DNA of 64,000 nt, taken from contig JAKJXP020000039.1 in assembly GCA_022225965.2 (NCBI GenBank), positions 248,001 to 312,000 on the forward strand. The letters run 5' to 3'. Numbering within the stretch: position 1 is the stretch's first letter; each line of letters begins with the position of its first letter. Positions 10,486-23,212 of the stretch are shown piece by piece. The notes below the pieces were generated by a model, which saw only the letters and a list, made by a program, of their open reading frames with translations, ran no database searches and was not told where the DNA came from. Position numbers and translations under genes: made by a program. The DNA comes from Diatrype stigma (Eukaryota; Ascomycota; Sordariomycetes; Xylariales; Diatrypaceae).

Positions 10486-12612
10486 TCATACCAAGTCGAA
10501 GTCCTGCAGCCTAACTCCAGCTTTTCGCAAGACCTCGGGTGCAACTTCGAGTATGTGTGGTGTCCTCTCGTATCGTGTTGGGCAAATTCCCATCTGAGCC
10601 AACAACTCGTCAGGGTTTGAATTCATCGTTTGGGTGTGTGTGTCTAGCATAGCGAATGTATAATTGTCAATAAGCGATCCAAGCACGTCTCTGGATAAGT
10701 GGTTGGGCCGGTTCTCGACCGCCCAATAATGGCTCGGCCAATTCTTTCCGTAGATAGCTTCGCCTTGCATGAGTCCATGAACATAGCAACCGCCCACAAC
10801 CTCCCATTGAATCTCATCAACTGGCGCGCGCCGGAGTACGATTGGAGTCCGGCATCCTAGCACCACACAGATGACGTCGCCGCAACGGGTACCATAGGGT
10901 GCAAGCCCGATGTAGCCTTCGGGTGAGCAGAAGTAACTTCTACCGACAGTGGCATCTCTGACAGATCTTCTATAGTCATCGTAGTCGGTGGTTGATCCTC
11001 GAAAACAGGGGTCACCCCGATTCCACGACCCATCTTCCTTCCAGGCTGAAAGTAGCTCGCTCTTGACTAGGGCCAAGTTCGATTTAGACTCGTCAATTGG
11101 AAAAACACGATCGTCAAAGGCATTCATAGCGAGCGCCCGCAGACACGCATCAAGCGGTGTTCCGCCCCCAAGGTACGGCTTACCCAGAGTGTCTGTAGGC
11201 CTTTCCCCGTATAGCCGACCGACCGCTTCCATGATATCTGGGAATTCAGCAAGGTGTTCCTCATTATCAAAATGACAAACTCGTTGAACTTCCGCAGCCT
11301 GGATTCCAGCTACGCGTAGAACTTTATTGCCGATAGAAACATGCTTTGCTGTTGCCGATATCCAGCCACATGCACTCCACTGACTCCGTACTGGCCAATG
11401 GACGTGTGTCGGTCGCGACCAGTCGGGCACCCAAGTAGGCAGATTTGGAAGCGAGATGGACGAAAGTTCGCAACTTCCCAGAAAGTTTGTACTATAAGAA
11501 TCTGCCACCAATCGACGGCAGACATCTGTGAACAGTTTGCTGGGCTCTATGGAATAGTCTGGCGTTATATGACGGCAAGGGTCCTGTGGGTGGAGTAGGT
11601 TCAGGATAGAGTAGATATAATCCAGTTTGTTACCACATAGAAGGTGTTTGCACTGATATCTAAGCTGTTCGGTATGGTAGTACCTGTGCTCCCTCATGAC
11701 GATATTACGTGCCAAATTACGGCCTTCTTGCATCGAATGAACATTGGTACGTAAAGGTTTCAAGCAAATGACAGCCACCGCATTCAAAAAGGTCTTCCAG
11801 CCAATACTGGTTAAACCACAATGAATGGTAGCGGAAGCAGACATGGCGACCTACATAACCAGGGACAAATTAGACCCCAGAGGATTGTAGGTAACAGAGA
11901 CAGTAAGAAGCACCGCATTGGGGAATAGGTGTTTCTGACTTACCTCCTGGCGAACCCACAGGCGCTTGAACCATGGTCGAGTGAGGAGGTGACCCAATGA
12001 ACGATGTTCTTCTTCACCATAAGGGAGAGGTACATTCCTATCTGTCAAACTCGGTTCGTCGCGTCCTAAATCAGTTAGCCGTAACGTCTTGTCGAAGATG
12101 TTTGCCTCAGCTCTTTCCCCTATATATCGGAGCAGTCCCATAGCATGGTTGCTGTCGTCCTCTTCGGGGCCTAACCAAACTACAACTTGTGTCGTCCTCG
12201 CATACACATTTCCCATCATGTCGACCTGTTGCTTTCGTTCTTCGAAATCCTTCTGGTTGATGCAGACCGCATCTACCCACAGAGTTCGGCTTCCCGCTGA
12301 TTGTCGGAGATGCCTCAAGGCAATGTCCAGGTTTTCTGTAACCGCTATTGTGTTGGCGTTGTCGGCGGTATCAAGGACCAAGATCGGCTTTAGGTTTTCC
12401 TCTAACCCCCACGCATAGGACAGCGCTTCGTAGCAGGGTTGAGCCGACGGCACTGCTAGGTGGTATCTGTTGTTTTTGTCACCGATAGGAATCTGTGCAT
12501 TGTCGAGTATGATATAGATCGGATCCGAGAATTTCCCAGGTTGTAGATATAACAACCTGATGGGCATCCCAGGCTTTCCCGCATCCAATGACGGATACTG
12601 AAAGGTCGTCAT
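10486..12612 (-). CDS. HET-domain (heterokaryon incompatibility) protein
   Basis: Two exons, 11944-12612 and 10486-11850, give 677 residues; the 93-nt intron 11851-11943 starts GTAAGT and ends GTAG. The HET domain (PF06985 type) covers about residues 58-225, with YEALSYAWG (61-69), LWVDAVCINQ (111-120), a QVVVWLG segment and WFKRLWVRQE at the splice site. The C-terminal ~450 residues are the variable region; they contain the LPTWVPDWS motif and the GYIGLAP...GDVICVVLG block commonly found at the end of such proteins. Members can trigger cell death on fusion of unlike hyphae, but most are uncharacterised and no partner gene (NACHT/STAND or other allorecognition gene) lies next to it here. No frame breaks, so the gene looks intact. 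Confidence 0.9.
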
Positions 12613-13032
12613 TTCGGAAGTATTGCGAGCCTGGGTCGAGTTAGCAACGAGAAGGAAGAAAACAGGAGACAGAACGATCCTATGTAGGGAGTAATGAAGG
12701 AGGCCTCTAAGGAAACTGAAGCTTCACCCCGCACGTATCTTGGCGAGGCCTTTTCATGTAAGTGACCGTGATTGGCTGCCTTAATCAACCAGGTTCTAAA
12801 CGATTCTCTCCATACAGAGTATGAGGATTGTATGCAGCCTGAGCACACATGTACCTAGGTAGTTAGTGAAATAGGTAATCAGGAATGAGTGCAGACCTTC
12901 ACTTCATAAGCAGGGTTCCATGTAACATAATTGATTGAAAACTAGGTACATATTATAGCTTCTGGACTTCGAGGGCCATATGATCTAGCCATACAAGCAG
13001 AGCAGGCCTATCCAAACCCGTCCCGTTCAATC
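12613..13032. other. Short spacer, HET gene upstream region
   Basis: About 420 bp with a GTACCTAGGTAG palindrome-type motif at 12851-12862 and AT-rich DNA around 12900-12960. It serves as the HET gene promoter and the 3' flank of the OPT gene. No gene seen. Confidence 0.6.
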
Positions 13033-15378
13033 CTACAGATGGGGCACCCGCGCGCTCTGCAGGATCAAATTCACGATACTCAAAAAGCCTTCCCCGAGGA
13101 TGAAACCCTACATCCCATATGTATTAGTCATGATAGCGTCCGATACAAGTCAAGAACCGGGCGCAAAAGGGCGGGGGAACGAATGCTCGGAAAGAAAACT
13201 CACCGAAGCTAGCACAATCAGCGGCGTATCCTCCCTGCCAAGACGCACCCTCCAGTACCAGTTCGCGAGGCCGCCGGCGGTGCGCGCCAGCGTGAAGGAG
13301 GGGACGTTGTACATGCCGACGGCGACGGCGATGCCGCCGGGGACGTAGGGGAGCCAGGGGCGGGCGGCCGGGCCGGCCCTGGCGCGGACGAAGGTGGAGG
13401 CGGCGAAGAGGGCGGCGGCGGCGAGGGCGAACTCGCGGGCGCGCGGGGGCAGGCCCTCGCCGGTGACGAGGCGGGCGGTGAAGATCCAGACGAAGGCGGT
13501 GGGGACCTGGAAGAGGCCGCCGGGGACGTCGTAGACGGCGGTGTAGAGGCGGTAGATGAAGGCGCTGACGACGGCGCCGGCGGTGGCGCCGACGACCTGG
13601 CCCCAGAACTGGGCGCGGGGCGCCGCGCCCAGCAGGTGGCCCGTCTTGAGGTCCTGCATCAGGTCGCCCGCCTGCATGGCGCCCGCCTCGGACACCGCGC
13701 CCGCCACCAGGTTGATCAGCACGCTGGACGGGTGCGACTGCGGCACCACGAGCGCGAAGAAGAGCTGCGCCAGCTTGCTGATGCCCGACACCGGGTTCAG
13801 GTCCGTCTCGCCCAGCGCCCGCACCCCCATGATGCTCAGCACGAGCGCCATCAGCACCGCGAGCACCGTCGCGTACAGCGGCACCAGGTCGCCGAAGGTG
13901 AGGCGGATGCTCGCGATGCAGAACAGGATCGACAGGACGAGGCCGATCCCCACGGTCTTGCTGCCGACGAGCTGCTCGGGCGGCGCGTCGTCGTGGTCCC
14001 AGGCCCGAAGGGATTGCTGGCCATGCTGCTCGAACACGGGACTTGGCAGTAGACCCACATCTCCAGCGGCGCTCGATGTCGAGTCCCGGTTTGCGGTAGT
14101 AGGTCGCGAGTCCGCATCCTCGCTCTGGGCGATAGCTGTGTATCCGCTCGCACGGCGACTCAGTAGACCACGGAGACTGCTATGGTGGTACTGCTGCTTG
14201 AGGGAAGCATATAGCAAAGGAAAATACTGAGCGGCAGCTCCGAACGCAATGATGCCTAGGCTGACTATAGCGTCGGCAAGCATGATAGCCAAGGAAGTCC
14301 AAACGATCCAACCCTTGCTGCCGGTTTCCCAGTCGTCGATCGGGCCCGGCGCCCAGCCTTGGTGCTTCGCCAGTGGCGACAAGATGCCCCACCCGACGAT
14401 AGCGCCCAAGAGCATGTGAATGGTTGTAGAAGGGCCCATGATGATGCCCTGGCCGACATAGGCCAGACTGGGGTTCAGAGTCCAGAGCCAAGTCTCCGCG
14501 GCCACGGTGCCGAAAATCGGTAGATTACGTAGTATAGGCAGGAAGAACGTGCAGATCGTGTAGACACCCGAGATTCCGAAAGTGATCAGCAGTATCCGGA
14601 TATTCCTACTCCAGTTGTACTTCTGCTCGGCCTCGGCATGGTGAGGGCCTTCGACCGGGTCTACACGGGCATCCTCGCCGTCGATATCCCGCGACGCCAC
14701 GAGCGGGCGGTTCTCCAGCGCCAGGCTGCCGAACGTAGCAGCCTTTGAGGGGTCCAGCGTGCCGCCACCATCAGCGGTCTGGGCCTGCCCCTTGCCATGA
14801 AGCACGCCGATCAGGACGGCAGTGCTGAAGCCGCTGGGGAACTTGAGCTGCTCGCGGATGATGACCTGGCGGCGCAGGGGCACGGCGAAGACGACGCCGA
14901 AGTAGCAGAGGCCGAGGGACCAGACGATGAGCTGCCACATGGAGAAGCGGAGGGGCCCTTGCTCCTCGGGGCGGAGCAGGTCCTCCATGGCGGGGATGAC
15001 GCCGACGAAGCCGCAGCCGAGGGGCACGATGGCCATGCCGCCGGCGACGGACTGGACCAGCACGTTCTCGACGGGCGAGAAGGGCGAGTCGAGGTGGCGC
15101 GCCAGCAGGCGGAAGATGCCGAACCCCATCAGGCTGGCCGGCATCGTCATCATGCTGATCCACCCCGTCTGCAGCCCGAAGTACATGTTCGAGAAGCAGA
15201 TGACCAGCCCGATCAGCAGCCCGACGGCCACGCCGCGCGCCGTGAAGTGGCGGCCCTCGGGGAGGACCTTGATGGCGGGTGGCCCCTCGGCATCGTTGCT
15301 GCTGTTGACGGGACGCGCCGGGTTCGGATGGTCTGCGGCGTCGGTGTCCGCATCTTCTCTTCCTCTATCGGGAGCCAT
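13033..15378 (-). CDS. OPT-family oligopeptide transporter (YSL-like branch)
   Basis: Two exons, 13204-15378 and 13033-13107, give 749 residues. The 96-nt intron (13108-13203, GTGAGT...GATGTAG) sits after TPLIVLAS, and the final exon of 25 codons restores GFILGEGFLSIVNL, the conserved last membrane segment; the unspliced frame would end in unrelated residues. OPT proteins carry small peptides or metal chelates across the plasma or vacuolar membrane with protons. Many hydrophobic segments are visible, with family signatures CFSNMYFGLQTGWISMM (about 62-78), AGAVSEAGAMQAGDLMQDLK and YVPGGIAVAVGMYNVPSF. A polar loop at about 375-450 is rich in Ser and Asp. No signal peptide; the N-terminal tail is charged and Asp/Pro rich. 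Substrate cannot be told from sequence. Confidence 0.92.
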
Positions 15379-16532
15379 CGCGACGGAATATCAATCTGAA
15401 CGCGTCATGCACATGTAAAGCTCCCATATACCTAGGTATACGAGGGGAAGGAGTGTATGTAGCAAGCAGCAAGCAGCAAGCTTCTCTTGCGTTCAACTAA
15501 GTAGGGTTGAACTAAGTAGTTGTAAGGGAAGCTATCACTACCTACAGTAGGTACTTATGTCCTCGATGACATGGCTATAGGGGTTTATGTATTAGGTTAT
15601 GTATTGTCGGGAATCTAATTGGCGGTCTCGGAGATAATAGAGACGACGGCTGACGGGACGGCGGGGCTTTTAGCCTCTTAGTACTGGTACTAAGCTGCTT
15701 CAAGTAAGCCATGTCGTACTTATCTCGGCATCTCCGCATTATCTACTTAGGTACTTGGGTACTTGGGTAAGGTATATTACGCCCCTGATAATTGGCTATT
15801 CTCAGTCTTGTTTCCACGGCGTCTGATATTAAGCTGGACTCATTCGGAGAGTTAATGGAGAGTAAGTAGTCTCAGGAAACTTGAATTGTCTATTTACATA
15901 GCTACGTATATAGCATAGTTGCAAGATGATAAGAAAAACATGGCTACAGCTATAAGTCTTAGGTATATAAGTCAAGCCGACATCGAGTTTGATTCTCGGA
16001 CTTTCACAGAGCAAGACGCAAAACAAGACCCTGGTTGACGATGAAGGCTCAAAATGTCCAACCACATACTTACTACCTGTTAGCGAACTCCCAAATCTGC
16101 GAGCAATGGATACCACACTATTCTTTCCAAGAACAGCGCCCGGGACGTTTTCCATAGGGCGAGACTCTCACCTCACGTACATATGTATGCATTATATAGA
16201 TACTGTACATACTTTAGTTAGGTACGCCTAATACACCCAGCCAACACAACAGGCCTGCCAACCAACCCCATGAACACCTATGCTACACGAGACGAATGGC
16301 CTGACAAGCCAACCATGCCATGCCACGCCATGCTATTTTGTCTTCTCCCTTCTATCCCCGTCCACCGGCTCGCACCCATTGCCTCGCCCTGAGTCTAGTA
16401 GGTAACTAGCTGGTACCGTATAAAACTTGGATTAGGTTCATCCACGAACCTGAAACTACCGACTTGATGTGTTTTATCACCGCGTCTCGGCATCGCGCGC
16501 TTATTATCCGCCCATACACGAACCCCCTCCCC
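15379..16532. other. Spacer between RAV1 3' end and the OPT gene start
   Basis: About 1.15 kb. It has CCTAGGTA motifs (15430-15440), a short AAGCAGCAAGCAGC repeat (15460-15481), TACTTGGGTACTTGGG at 15752-15767 and AT-rich patches. The frame 15829-16155 minus has no support. No gene seen. Confidence 0.6.
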
Positions 16533-19500
16533 TCAGAACCCGAAACTATCGAGCAGGGAGCTGGCGTCCGGCTCCTCGAAGACCGTAGGCGGGGGTTTAG
16601 CCGCTGCAGCTGCGCCGCCGCCGCCTCCCATCCCCGTTTTCCCGGTGTTGTCGTGTTTGGCGTGCATTGGCGACATGGGCATGTCCGCGATGACGAGGCT
16701 ACTGCCGCGGCGCAGCAGCTTGCGGGGGTCGACGATGCTGTTGTTTTCTTCGTCGTTTCTGTCGCCGCCGAACGGGGCGTTGCGCTGCGGCGGCTGCTGG
16801 ATGAGGAACTCCCAGTTGCGGACTGTAAAGCGTTAGGACGAATGCAAAAAATTGGCCATTTCGTGTTATATATATATATATAGGATATAGTCATGATCGT
16901 ATATAGTTTGAACATGAACAGGATAAGAAAGCTTGAATGGAAACCTACCAAGATCGAGACCCAGCAGATCGCACCCCATGCGATCGTACAACCTCGCGTT
17001 GTGGAGGACGAACTCCCACTCGGTGCGCGGCGTGAGCTTGGAGGCACCGTGGAGCGTCTGCAGCGTTTTGTTCCGCAGCTGCGCGTAGAGGACCACGAGA
17101 GCCGGGTCATCCGTGAGGAAGAGCTTCGACTTGGGGTCCGGGGTGAGAGGCGTTTCCAGGAGCGTATACACCGGTGTCTAGAGTAGATCATTTGGTTAGC
17201 TGGTTTACTTCGATAGCTGCAGGCTTTTCGTCACGAGTATGAGAACGCAAAGTGGCGTTGTAGATGAAAATGTGAGGAGAGTGGAAGCGAAAGGTCAATT
17301 AAAGAGGGAGACTCACAATCAACGCCCTCAGGGCGAAGTCCCTCCGCCCCAGCATCCAGAAGGCCCACGACGCAAGCCAGCGGTTCCCCTCCTGGGCCGC
17401 GATGGCCAGGACCTCTTCCTCGAGCAGCCTCTTGAGGACGGGCCCGCTGTCGCCACCGTAGACGCGCGCGATGGCGATGGCCAGCTGCAGATCTCGGATC
17501 TGGTTGAGGCAGACGTTGACGGCGTCCTGGAGGTGATCGGCAAGGAGGAAGAAAGCGGCGGCATATGCTGGGAAAAAAGAACGAGAGGTTAGTAACCTTC
17601 TTTGCATTGCCGCAACTTGTTCGATATAGTCTCAGAAAAGAGAGCGGCCATGACAATCATTAGAGCGAAAGAAAGATGAACATACCGAACCGCCGCTTGC
17701 TCAGCAGCGCGTACGCGTTCTTCAGCGCCGTGGTCTTCCACTTGGGGTCGTCGAAGTTGTTGGCCAGTAGCCGCTGCGTGGCGACCCGCTCCTTGTTCCA
17801 GGTGGCCATGCGCCACAGGCCCTGGAGGACGGCCTTCTTGCGCAGCGCCAGATAGAAGAGGCTGCAGTCGACGGGGTTCTTGAGCTCGCTCTTGGTGTAC
17901 TCGTTGCGCGCGATGATCTCGAACTGCGCCTTCTATATATGCGGGTAAAATGTCAGCGCCGTCTTGCCTAACCACAACTCTTTTTTCTTTCATGGTCATA
18001 TAAGAGAGAAGGGGATATAAAAGTGAAAAGAGAGACACGAACCACAGCACTAGCATCGGCCAGCCACATGAACACGCCGCTCTCGCGCGCGTTCTCCCAC
18101 AGCATGCTGCCATGGTACTGCTTCGCTACGAAGTCGGCCAGGACGTCCTGGCTTTCGGAGTGGAAGGCCCAGGTGATCTCGCGCCAGGACAGGCTCTGGG
18201 TTTTCTCTCCCCCTCCTTCTCCACCAGCACCACCTCCCCCTCCTCCGCGCCCGGCCTTGTGCTTCAGCAGCGCGTGCTGGCGGAAGAAGAGCATGAAGCG
18301 GGCGCCGTTCTCGTCCATGGAGCGGCGCTGCCGCTCGACGACGCCCGCGCACTCGACGATGTCGACGAGCTGGATCTGCTCGTGCGCCGAGAGCTGCGGC
18401 AGCGCCACGGTCTGCAGCTTCTCGCAGATGCTCGCGGCGATGTCCTCGGAGAACGCGCCCTCGTATCCGTCATCATCATCGTCGCCTCCCGGATTATCAT
18501 TACCGCTGTTTAGCGCGTCGTCGAACGAGATGATACCCCGTGAGCCTTTGCTTTTGCTTTTGCTGTTGCTGTTGTTGTTTCCGTTCGTTCTTGTCGTTGA
18601 TATCTAGGCAAGTTTTGATAACTTTGGTTAGTACGGTGCCCATATCGTCCCCTTCTTGGACAAAAGGATTGTAGCACGGTGCCGAATTAAGAAGAAGAGG
18701 GGGCGAAAGGAAGAAAAGCAAGTCAAAGGAAGGCTCACCTTATCCCCACCGCCATAGAACACCGCCAAGTCCAGGCCCAGATAGTCATCCACCTCGTCGC
18801 CCTCGACATGGAACTTGAGCGCGCGGTATAGCGCCATCAGCACGCGCTTGACGGCGGCGTTCTTAGCCGCCAGGATGCACTGGCTCAGGAACTGGGGGTG
18901 AAACACGGGCAAGGGCCCGTTGAGCCTCTGGACAACGTCGAATAGATCTCTCATCGTCGCGCCACTACCGCCGCTACCAGCAACACTATTGCCGCGCTTA
19001 CTGCGGTTGCGGTTGCGGTTACGGTTGGCTTCGACCTGGCGGCGGTTCCTCGACAAAGAAGCGGGGGCGACGAAGCGGCGGTCGTACACGAAGAACTGGT
19101 TCCCGGCGCCGACAACGAGGTGGCCGTTGCCGAGCCAGGCCGAATCGCCGATGGGGTGCGGGGTCAGCTCGCGGATGTTGATCTCGCGGACGGGAGCCCA
19201 GGCGGGGCCGCGGTTGAGGTAGTCGAAGCGCAGCTCCGACAGCAGCACGACGCGGTACGGGTAGCCGACGGCGAGGATAGACTGCGAATCGGGCGTCGAG
19301 GTCCAGTCGAGGTCCTGGACGGGGGCCGAAGCGGAGGTCGAGGTAGTGAAGGCAGAAGGTGCGGTATTCTTGGCGGTAGCGGTGGCGGTGGTGGCAGCAT
19401 CTTCCCTCCGATCTCCCAACTCCGCCAGGCTCAAGTCCAGGTCGAGAGCCTCGCGGTCCATCTCCCGCCCCTCGTGGGCGTAGTACTCGAGCCGGGCGCC

Positions 19501-22063
19501 GCGGACGTCCCAGATGGAGACGCCGGAGCGGTCGCGGTTGACGAGGGCGGCCTTCTTGGCGAGACTGCCGCTGACGAGCGCCGGCTCGGGGATGCCCGTC
19601 TCGGCGGCGGCGGTCGGGAGCCACTCGACGCGGCGGCGCTGCGGGTCGAGCCGCGCCGTCCAGAACTCGACACGGCCCGAGCGCGTGTATGACACGGCGA
19701 CGTCGCGTGCGAACACGTCGAGGAACCCTGACGAGATCACCGGAGGGGCGCCCGCGGGATCGACGGGCAGGACGTAGGCGAGGTCCTCGGCGGCGTCGTC
19801 GAGGGTGAAGGTGCAAAATTCTTCGAGAACGGGCGGGGGAGGGACGTCCTCGTTGTGGTGGCCGTTGACCTGATTATTAGTAGTGGTAGATGTAGCTGCA
19901 TCCTGCTGGTGTGAGTTAGATGAATGCTGTTCCAATGGGAGATGGATTTCCCACACGACACCCCTCCGTTCCGACGTGATGGTCGCAATGTGTGCGACTG
20001 ATACATCGTATTTATCCAAGCGAGGTAGCACGAGGATACAGAGAGGTTTGCCGGGCAGGCCGTACGGGTGCTCGGCCATCAGTATCGGCACCGGCGGGCG
20101 GCAATCCCAGATGGCGATACTCTCGTGGTGCAGGAACACGACAAAGCTGCCGCCCCTGATCAAGGCGATGCGGTGGATATGACGCTTCTCGGGGATAAGC
20201 TTCGGACTGAGTAGCAGCTCCGATGATCGCGAACGCGGCCGCGGCTTTTGCGGTGCGCTCGGTGACGCGTTCGGCGCATTCGGAGCGGTTGTGTGAGGGT
20301 GGGGGTGCGCAAGCGTGTGCGGCGTGGCATGCTTCCAGACGATGCTCTCGCCGCCCTGCTGGGTGCGCGAGACGATGGCGTGGCCGCTGAAGTTGCGCAC
20401 GATCTTCTTAACGGCGGCGGAATGGCCGGACCAGGTGGCGCGGGGCGCAAGGCGGCCTGTCCGGACGAAGGTCGGGTCTAGCAGGTCAGCGATGCTGCCC
20501 TCGAACAGGTCGATGGTGCCGGTGTCGAAGCGGTGGATCAGTAGGTGCAAGTTGCCGGCGGTCCGGTTGCAGTAGTTCAGGATCTCGACGTGTGGAGGTG
20601 GCGGCGGCGGCGATGATGGTGATGATGATGTTGTCGATGTATTTGGGGGATCGGCGAGGAACTCAAAATCCTTCGACCGGACGAAGGCGACGTTGTCGAT
20701 GTTGGTCCCCTGCCTCCCCTTGGTTTTGGCACTCACGTTCTCGAGCGCCCACGCCGACATGCTGCCCCGGCCATCGAGAACGACGCAGATCTCCGCGTCC
20801 CGATTTGCGATGGATATGAGGTACTGCAGGGCAACGTCGTCCTTCTGCAGCTGACCCGCCTCCCCACCGCGTTCCTGTATAGCCCTCTCGGTCGCATGGG
20901 CGAGGTCGCGCTGGCTGATTATGAAAGCCCACCGCAGGCCATCATCATCAGCGTCACCATTATTACCACCACCAACCTTATCCCCCGCTTTCCGTTTCTG
21001 CTTCTGCTGATGCCGCGGTTGTTGTTGTTGCCCAGCCCCCGAAGGGACATCGCGGATGGCAGCGACGAGGTCCAGCTGGCCCCAGAGCCTCAGGTTCTGG
21101 CAGCCGAAGCCGCGGTGGCCATGGCCCTCGGGGGCGCCGGTGGTCCAGACGCGGGCGACGCGGTCGGCGGCGAAGGTGTAGAGGATATTCTCGGGGGTGG
21201 ACTGGGCCGGGTGCAGGGGCTGGCGCCACTGGAGGGCGGCGACGGCGCGCGGGTGCGGCAGGTACCCGAACTCGAAGCGGACCTCCTCGAAGCCGAAGTT
21301 GAGGCGCCGCCACACCTTGACCAGGCGGTCGCGGTAGCCTACCGACGCGATGTACGCCGAGTCTTGCGAGAGCCGCGCGCACTTGACCGGGCTCGCCAGT
21401 CGCTGCCGCCAGTGGCACGACGGCGGCGCTGTCGCCGTCGCCGTCGTGGCCGTGTCGTAGAGCCGCAGGGAGCCGCGGCCGACCAGAAGCTCTTCGGAGC
21501 TGCCCCATGAGAGCGTCGCGGGTGTGGAGGCGTCATTATCGTCGTCCTCATCGTCGTCGATCTCGAAGGTTGTTTGGAGGGCCCACTGTGTGTATATAAA
21601 TCGAGTTAGTCACGGCCTATGCCATGAGTGTTCATATGACAACCGTCCGGTCACCCCCTTTTGATTTTATTTCCTTCCTTCTTCTTCAGGTGCTCCAGAC
21701 AGTCCAGCCTACTACCCAACCAACCAAACTGACCTTAAGCTCCCCCTCAGCAGCCCCTATAGCACCAATAGTAGGTATAGGGCGATAGATCCTCACAGCA
21801 GCACCGGCGGACGCGGCGATCTTGCCCGAAGCCTCGTCGAAGGCGACGGCGTCCAGCCTACACCCATTGTTGTTATCGTCGTCGTCATCGCCGCCGCTAC
21901 CGTTGCCGCTGTCGTCATATATGGTCTGCAGGAGAGTGTCGGGGTCGGCGAGAATAGCAAGGGCGTTGCCGGTGGCGTAGACGACGATGCGCCGGCCGTC
22001 CCAGTAGCCGGTCGATAGCGCTTGGAGGCGAGCTTCCGGCCTGCCGGGAAGGACCGCCTTCAT
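16533..22063 (-). CDS. RAV1: Rav1, RAVE complex subunit for V-ATPase assembly
   Basis: Seven exons: 21734-22063, 18739-21585, 18043-18603, 17686-17932, 17317-17567, 16949-17177 and 16533-16822; 1584 residues. Rav1 is the large WD-repeat scaffold of RAVE, which reassembles V1 and Vo sectors of the vacuolar proton pump. The start MKAVLPGRPEARLQAL and the end SSLLDSFGF are typical of fungal orthologues. WD/beta-propeller segments fill the first ~900 residues. The conserved Rav1 C-terminal domain follows, with DFVAKQYHGSMLWENAR, NPVDCSLFYLALRKKAVLQG and ADHLQDAVNVCLNQIRDLQL. Introns are 110-148 nt; the third (17933-18042) has a weak GTTCGT donor, chosen because it keeps frame. Low-complexity insertions (Asp runs, Gln/Asn/Ser/Lys stretch at about 1060-1085, Gly run) make it longer than usual. 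Confidence 0.92.
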
Positions 22064-23212
22064 AGTAGTTAGGTAGGGTACCTAGCTGACTCACTAACTA
22101 CACTACTATCGACACAGGGCTTTCGACGAGAGTGATGGCATTCTCTCTTGTTTGGAAAAGGGGCGGAGTACGAGAAGAGGTTGAGGTGGTCGTCGGAGGT
22201 GATTGGTTTGGGGTTTGGGTTAGAGGGATGCGCGTGTCCTTCTGTTCCTCTCCCGCGATCTCGGAGAATTAATTTATTTGGAGACCTCGTTCGTCCGTTC
22301 GGTCGGTCGGTCGCTTCTCCGTTGTGTCTGTCCCCTTGTCTTGGCCAGATAATCGACAACCACTGCCTAGACCGTGCAAGTACGAGACAAAGGCAAGAGG
22401 CTTATAATGGAATTAATTGGTTCTAATAAGTGCGAGCAGTCGGTAGGTAAGCTACGATATGTAGGCAAGCTGCTTTGCTAAATATACTGAGTTATGGTCC
22501 CGATTAAGAATATCAGGAGACGATGGGATGGAAACGTTCGCGTTTGGCTCGGTTTCGACTGCAGGATGACGTGGGGGTCCCCGTCCCCAGTATGGGTCCC
22601 CTGTACGCACTATAAATATGTCGGGTATGTATGTAGTTCTGTACCTACCTACATACAGTACGACACAACCATCCATCAGCTGGCCTGAGTGTCTCCTGAC
22701 CTTGGAAATAAATACCTACACCATACTGGAGTTACATATATCCGCGGTTATCCGCTACCTCTACACATGTTGTAATGCAGAAACTCTCATTCACTCTTCA
22801 CGCTGTCATAGTTGAAGTCTCATGCCTATTAGAAAAGGCTTTATCTTCGAATAGTCCAGTTAACCAAACAGCTACCTATGGTAGTCAAGCCAAGTAGCCA
22901 AACCAAAAAAGGGGGTATCACTAGTTAACTATGTGTGGCCAACGATCCAATGCCATTTAGTCCGTACCAACACCGCTATGCACGCCTCGATTCCGTCTCC
23001 TTTCAAATAAATGAGACACCCCTGAACCCCATCAACGTAAATGCCAGTTCCATCGCAATGCGTAGTGTAATCGAAGACAGTCCATCAGTCAGCCAGTTGA
23101 ACAGTCACCCCTTTGGAGCACCTCATCCAGAAGAAAACTCCTTTAAATCCGTCATTATCGTCATCAAGAACGCCTCTCCCCCTTTCCTTTCCGCCCCTTA
23201 TTCTTTGTAAAC
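22064..23212. other. Spacer between SFI1 3' end and RAV1 start
   Basis: About 1.15 kb, mostly the RAV1 upstream region. Around 22290-22320 it has a CGTTCGGTCGGTCGGTCG run, and 22620-22670 has TACCTACCTACATAC-type repeats. Frames such as 22935-23210 show no recognisable content. No gene seen. Confidence 0.6.

Noticed and set aside
13556..15418. Several long antisense frames over the OPT gene (for example 13556-14230, 14797-15399)
   Set aside because: They mirror the GC-rich coding strand and have no recognisable content; the OPT reading explains the region.
18023..21510. Many frames of 100-260 codons opposite or out of frame with RAV1
   Set aside because: Highly GC-rich coding DNA leaves few stops; products are Arg/Pro/Ala-rich and domain-free.
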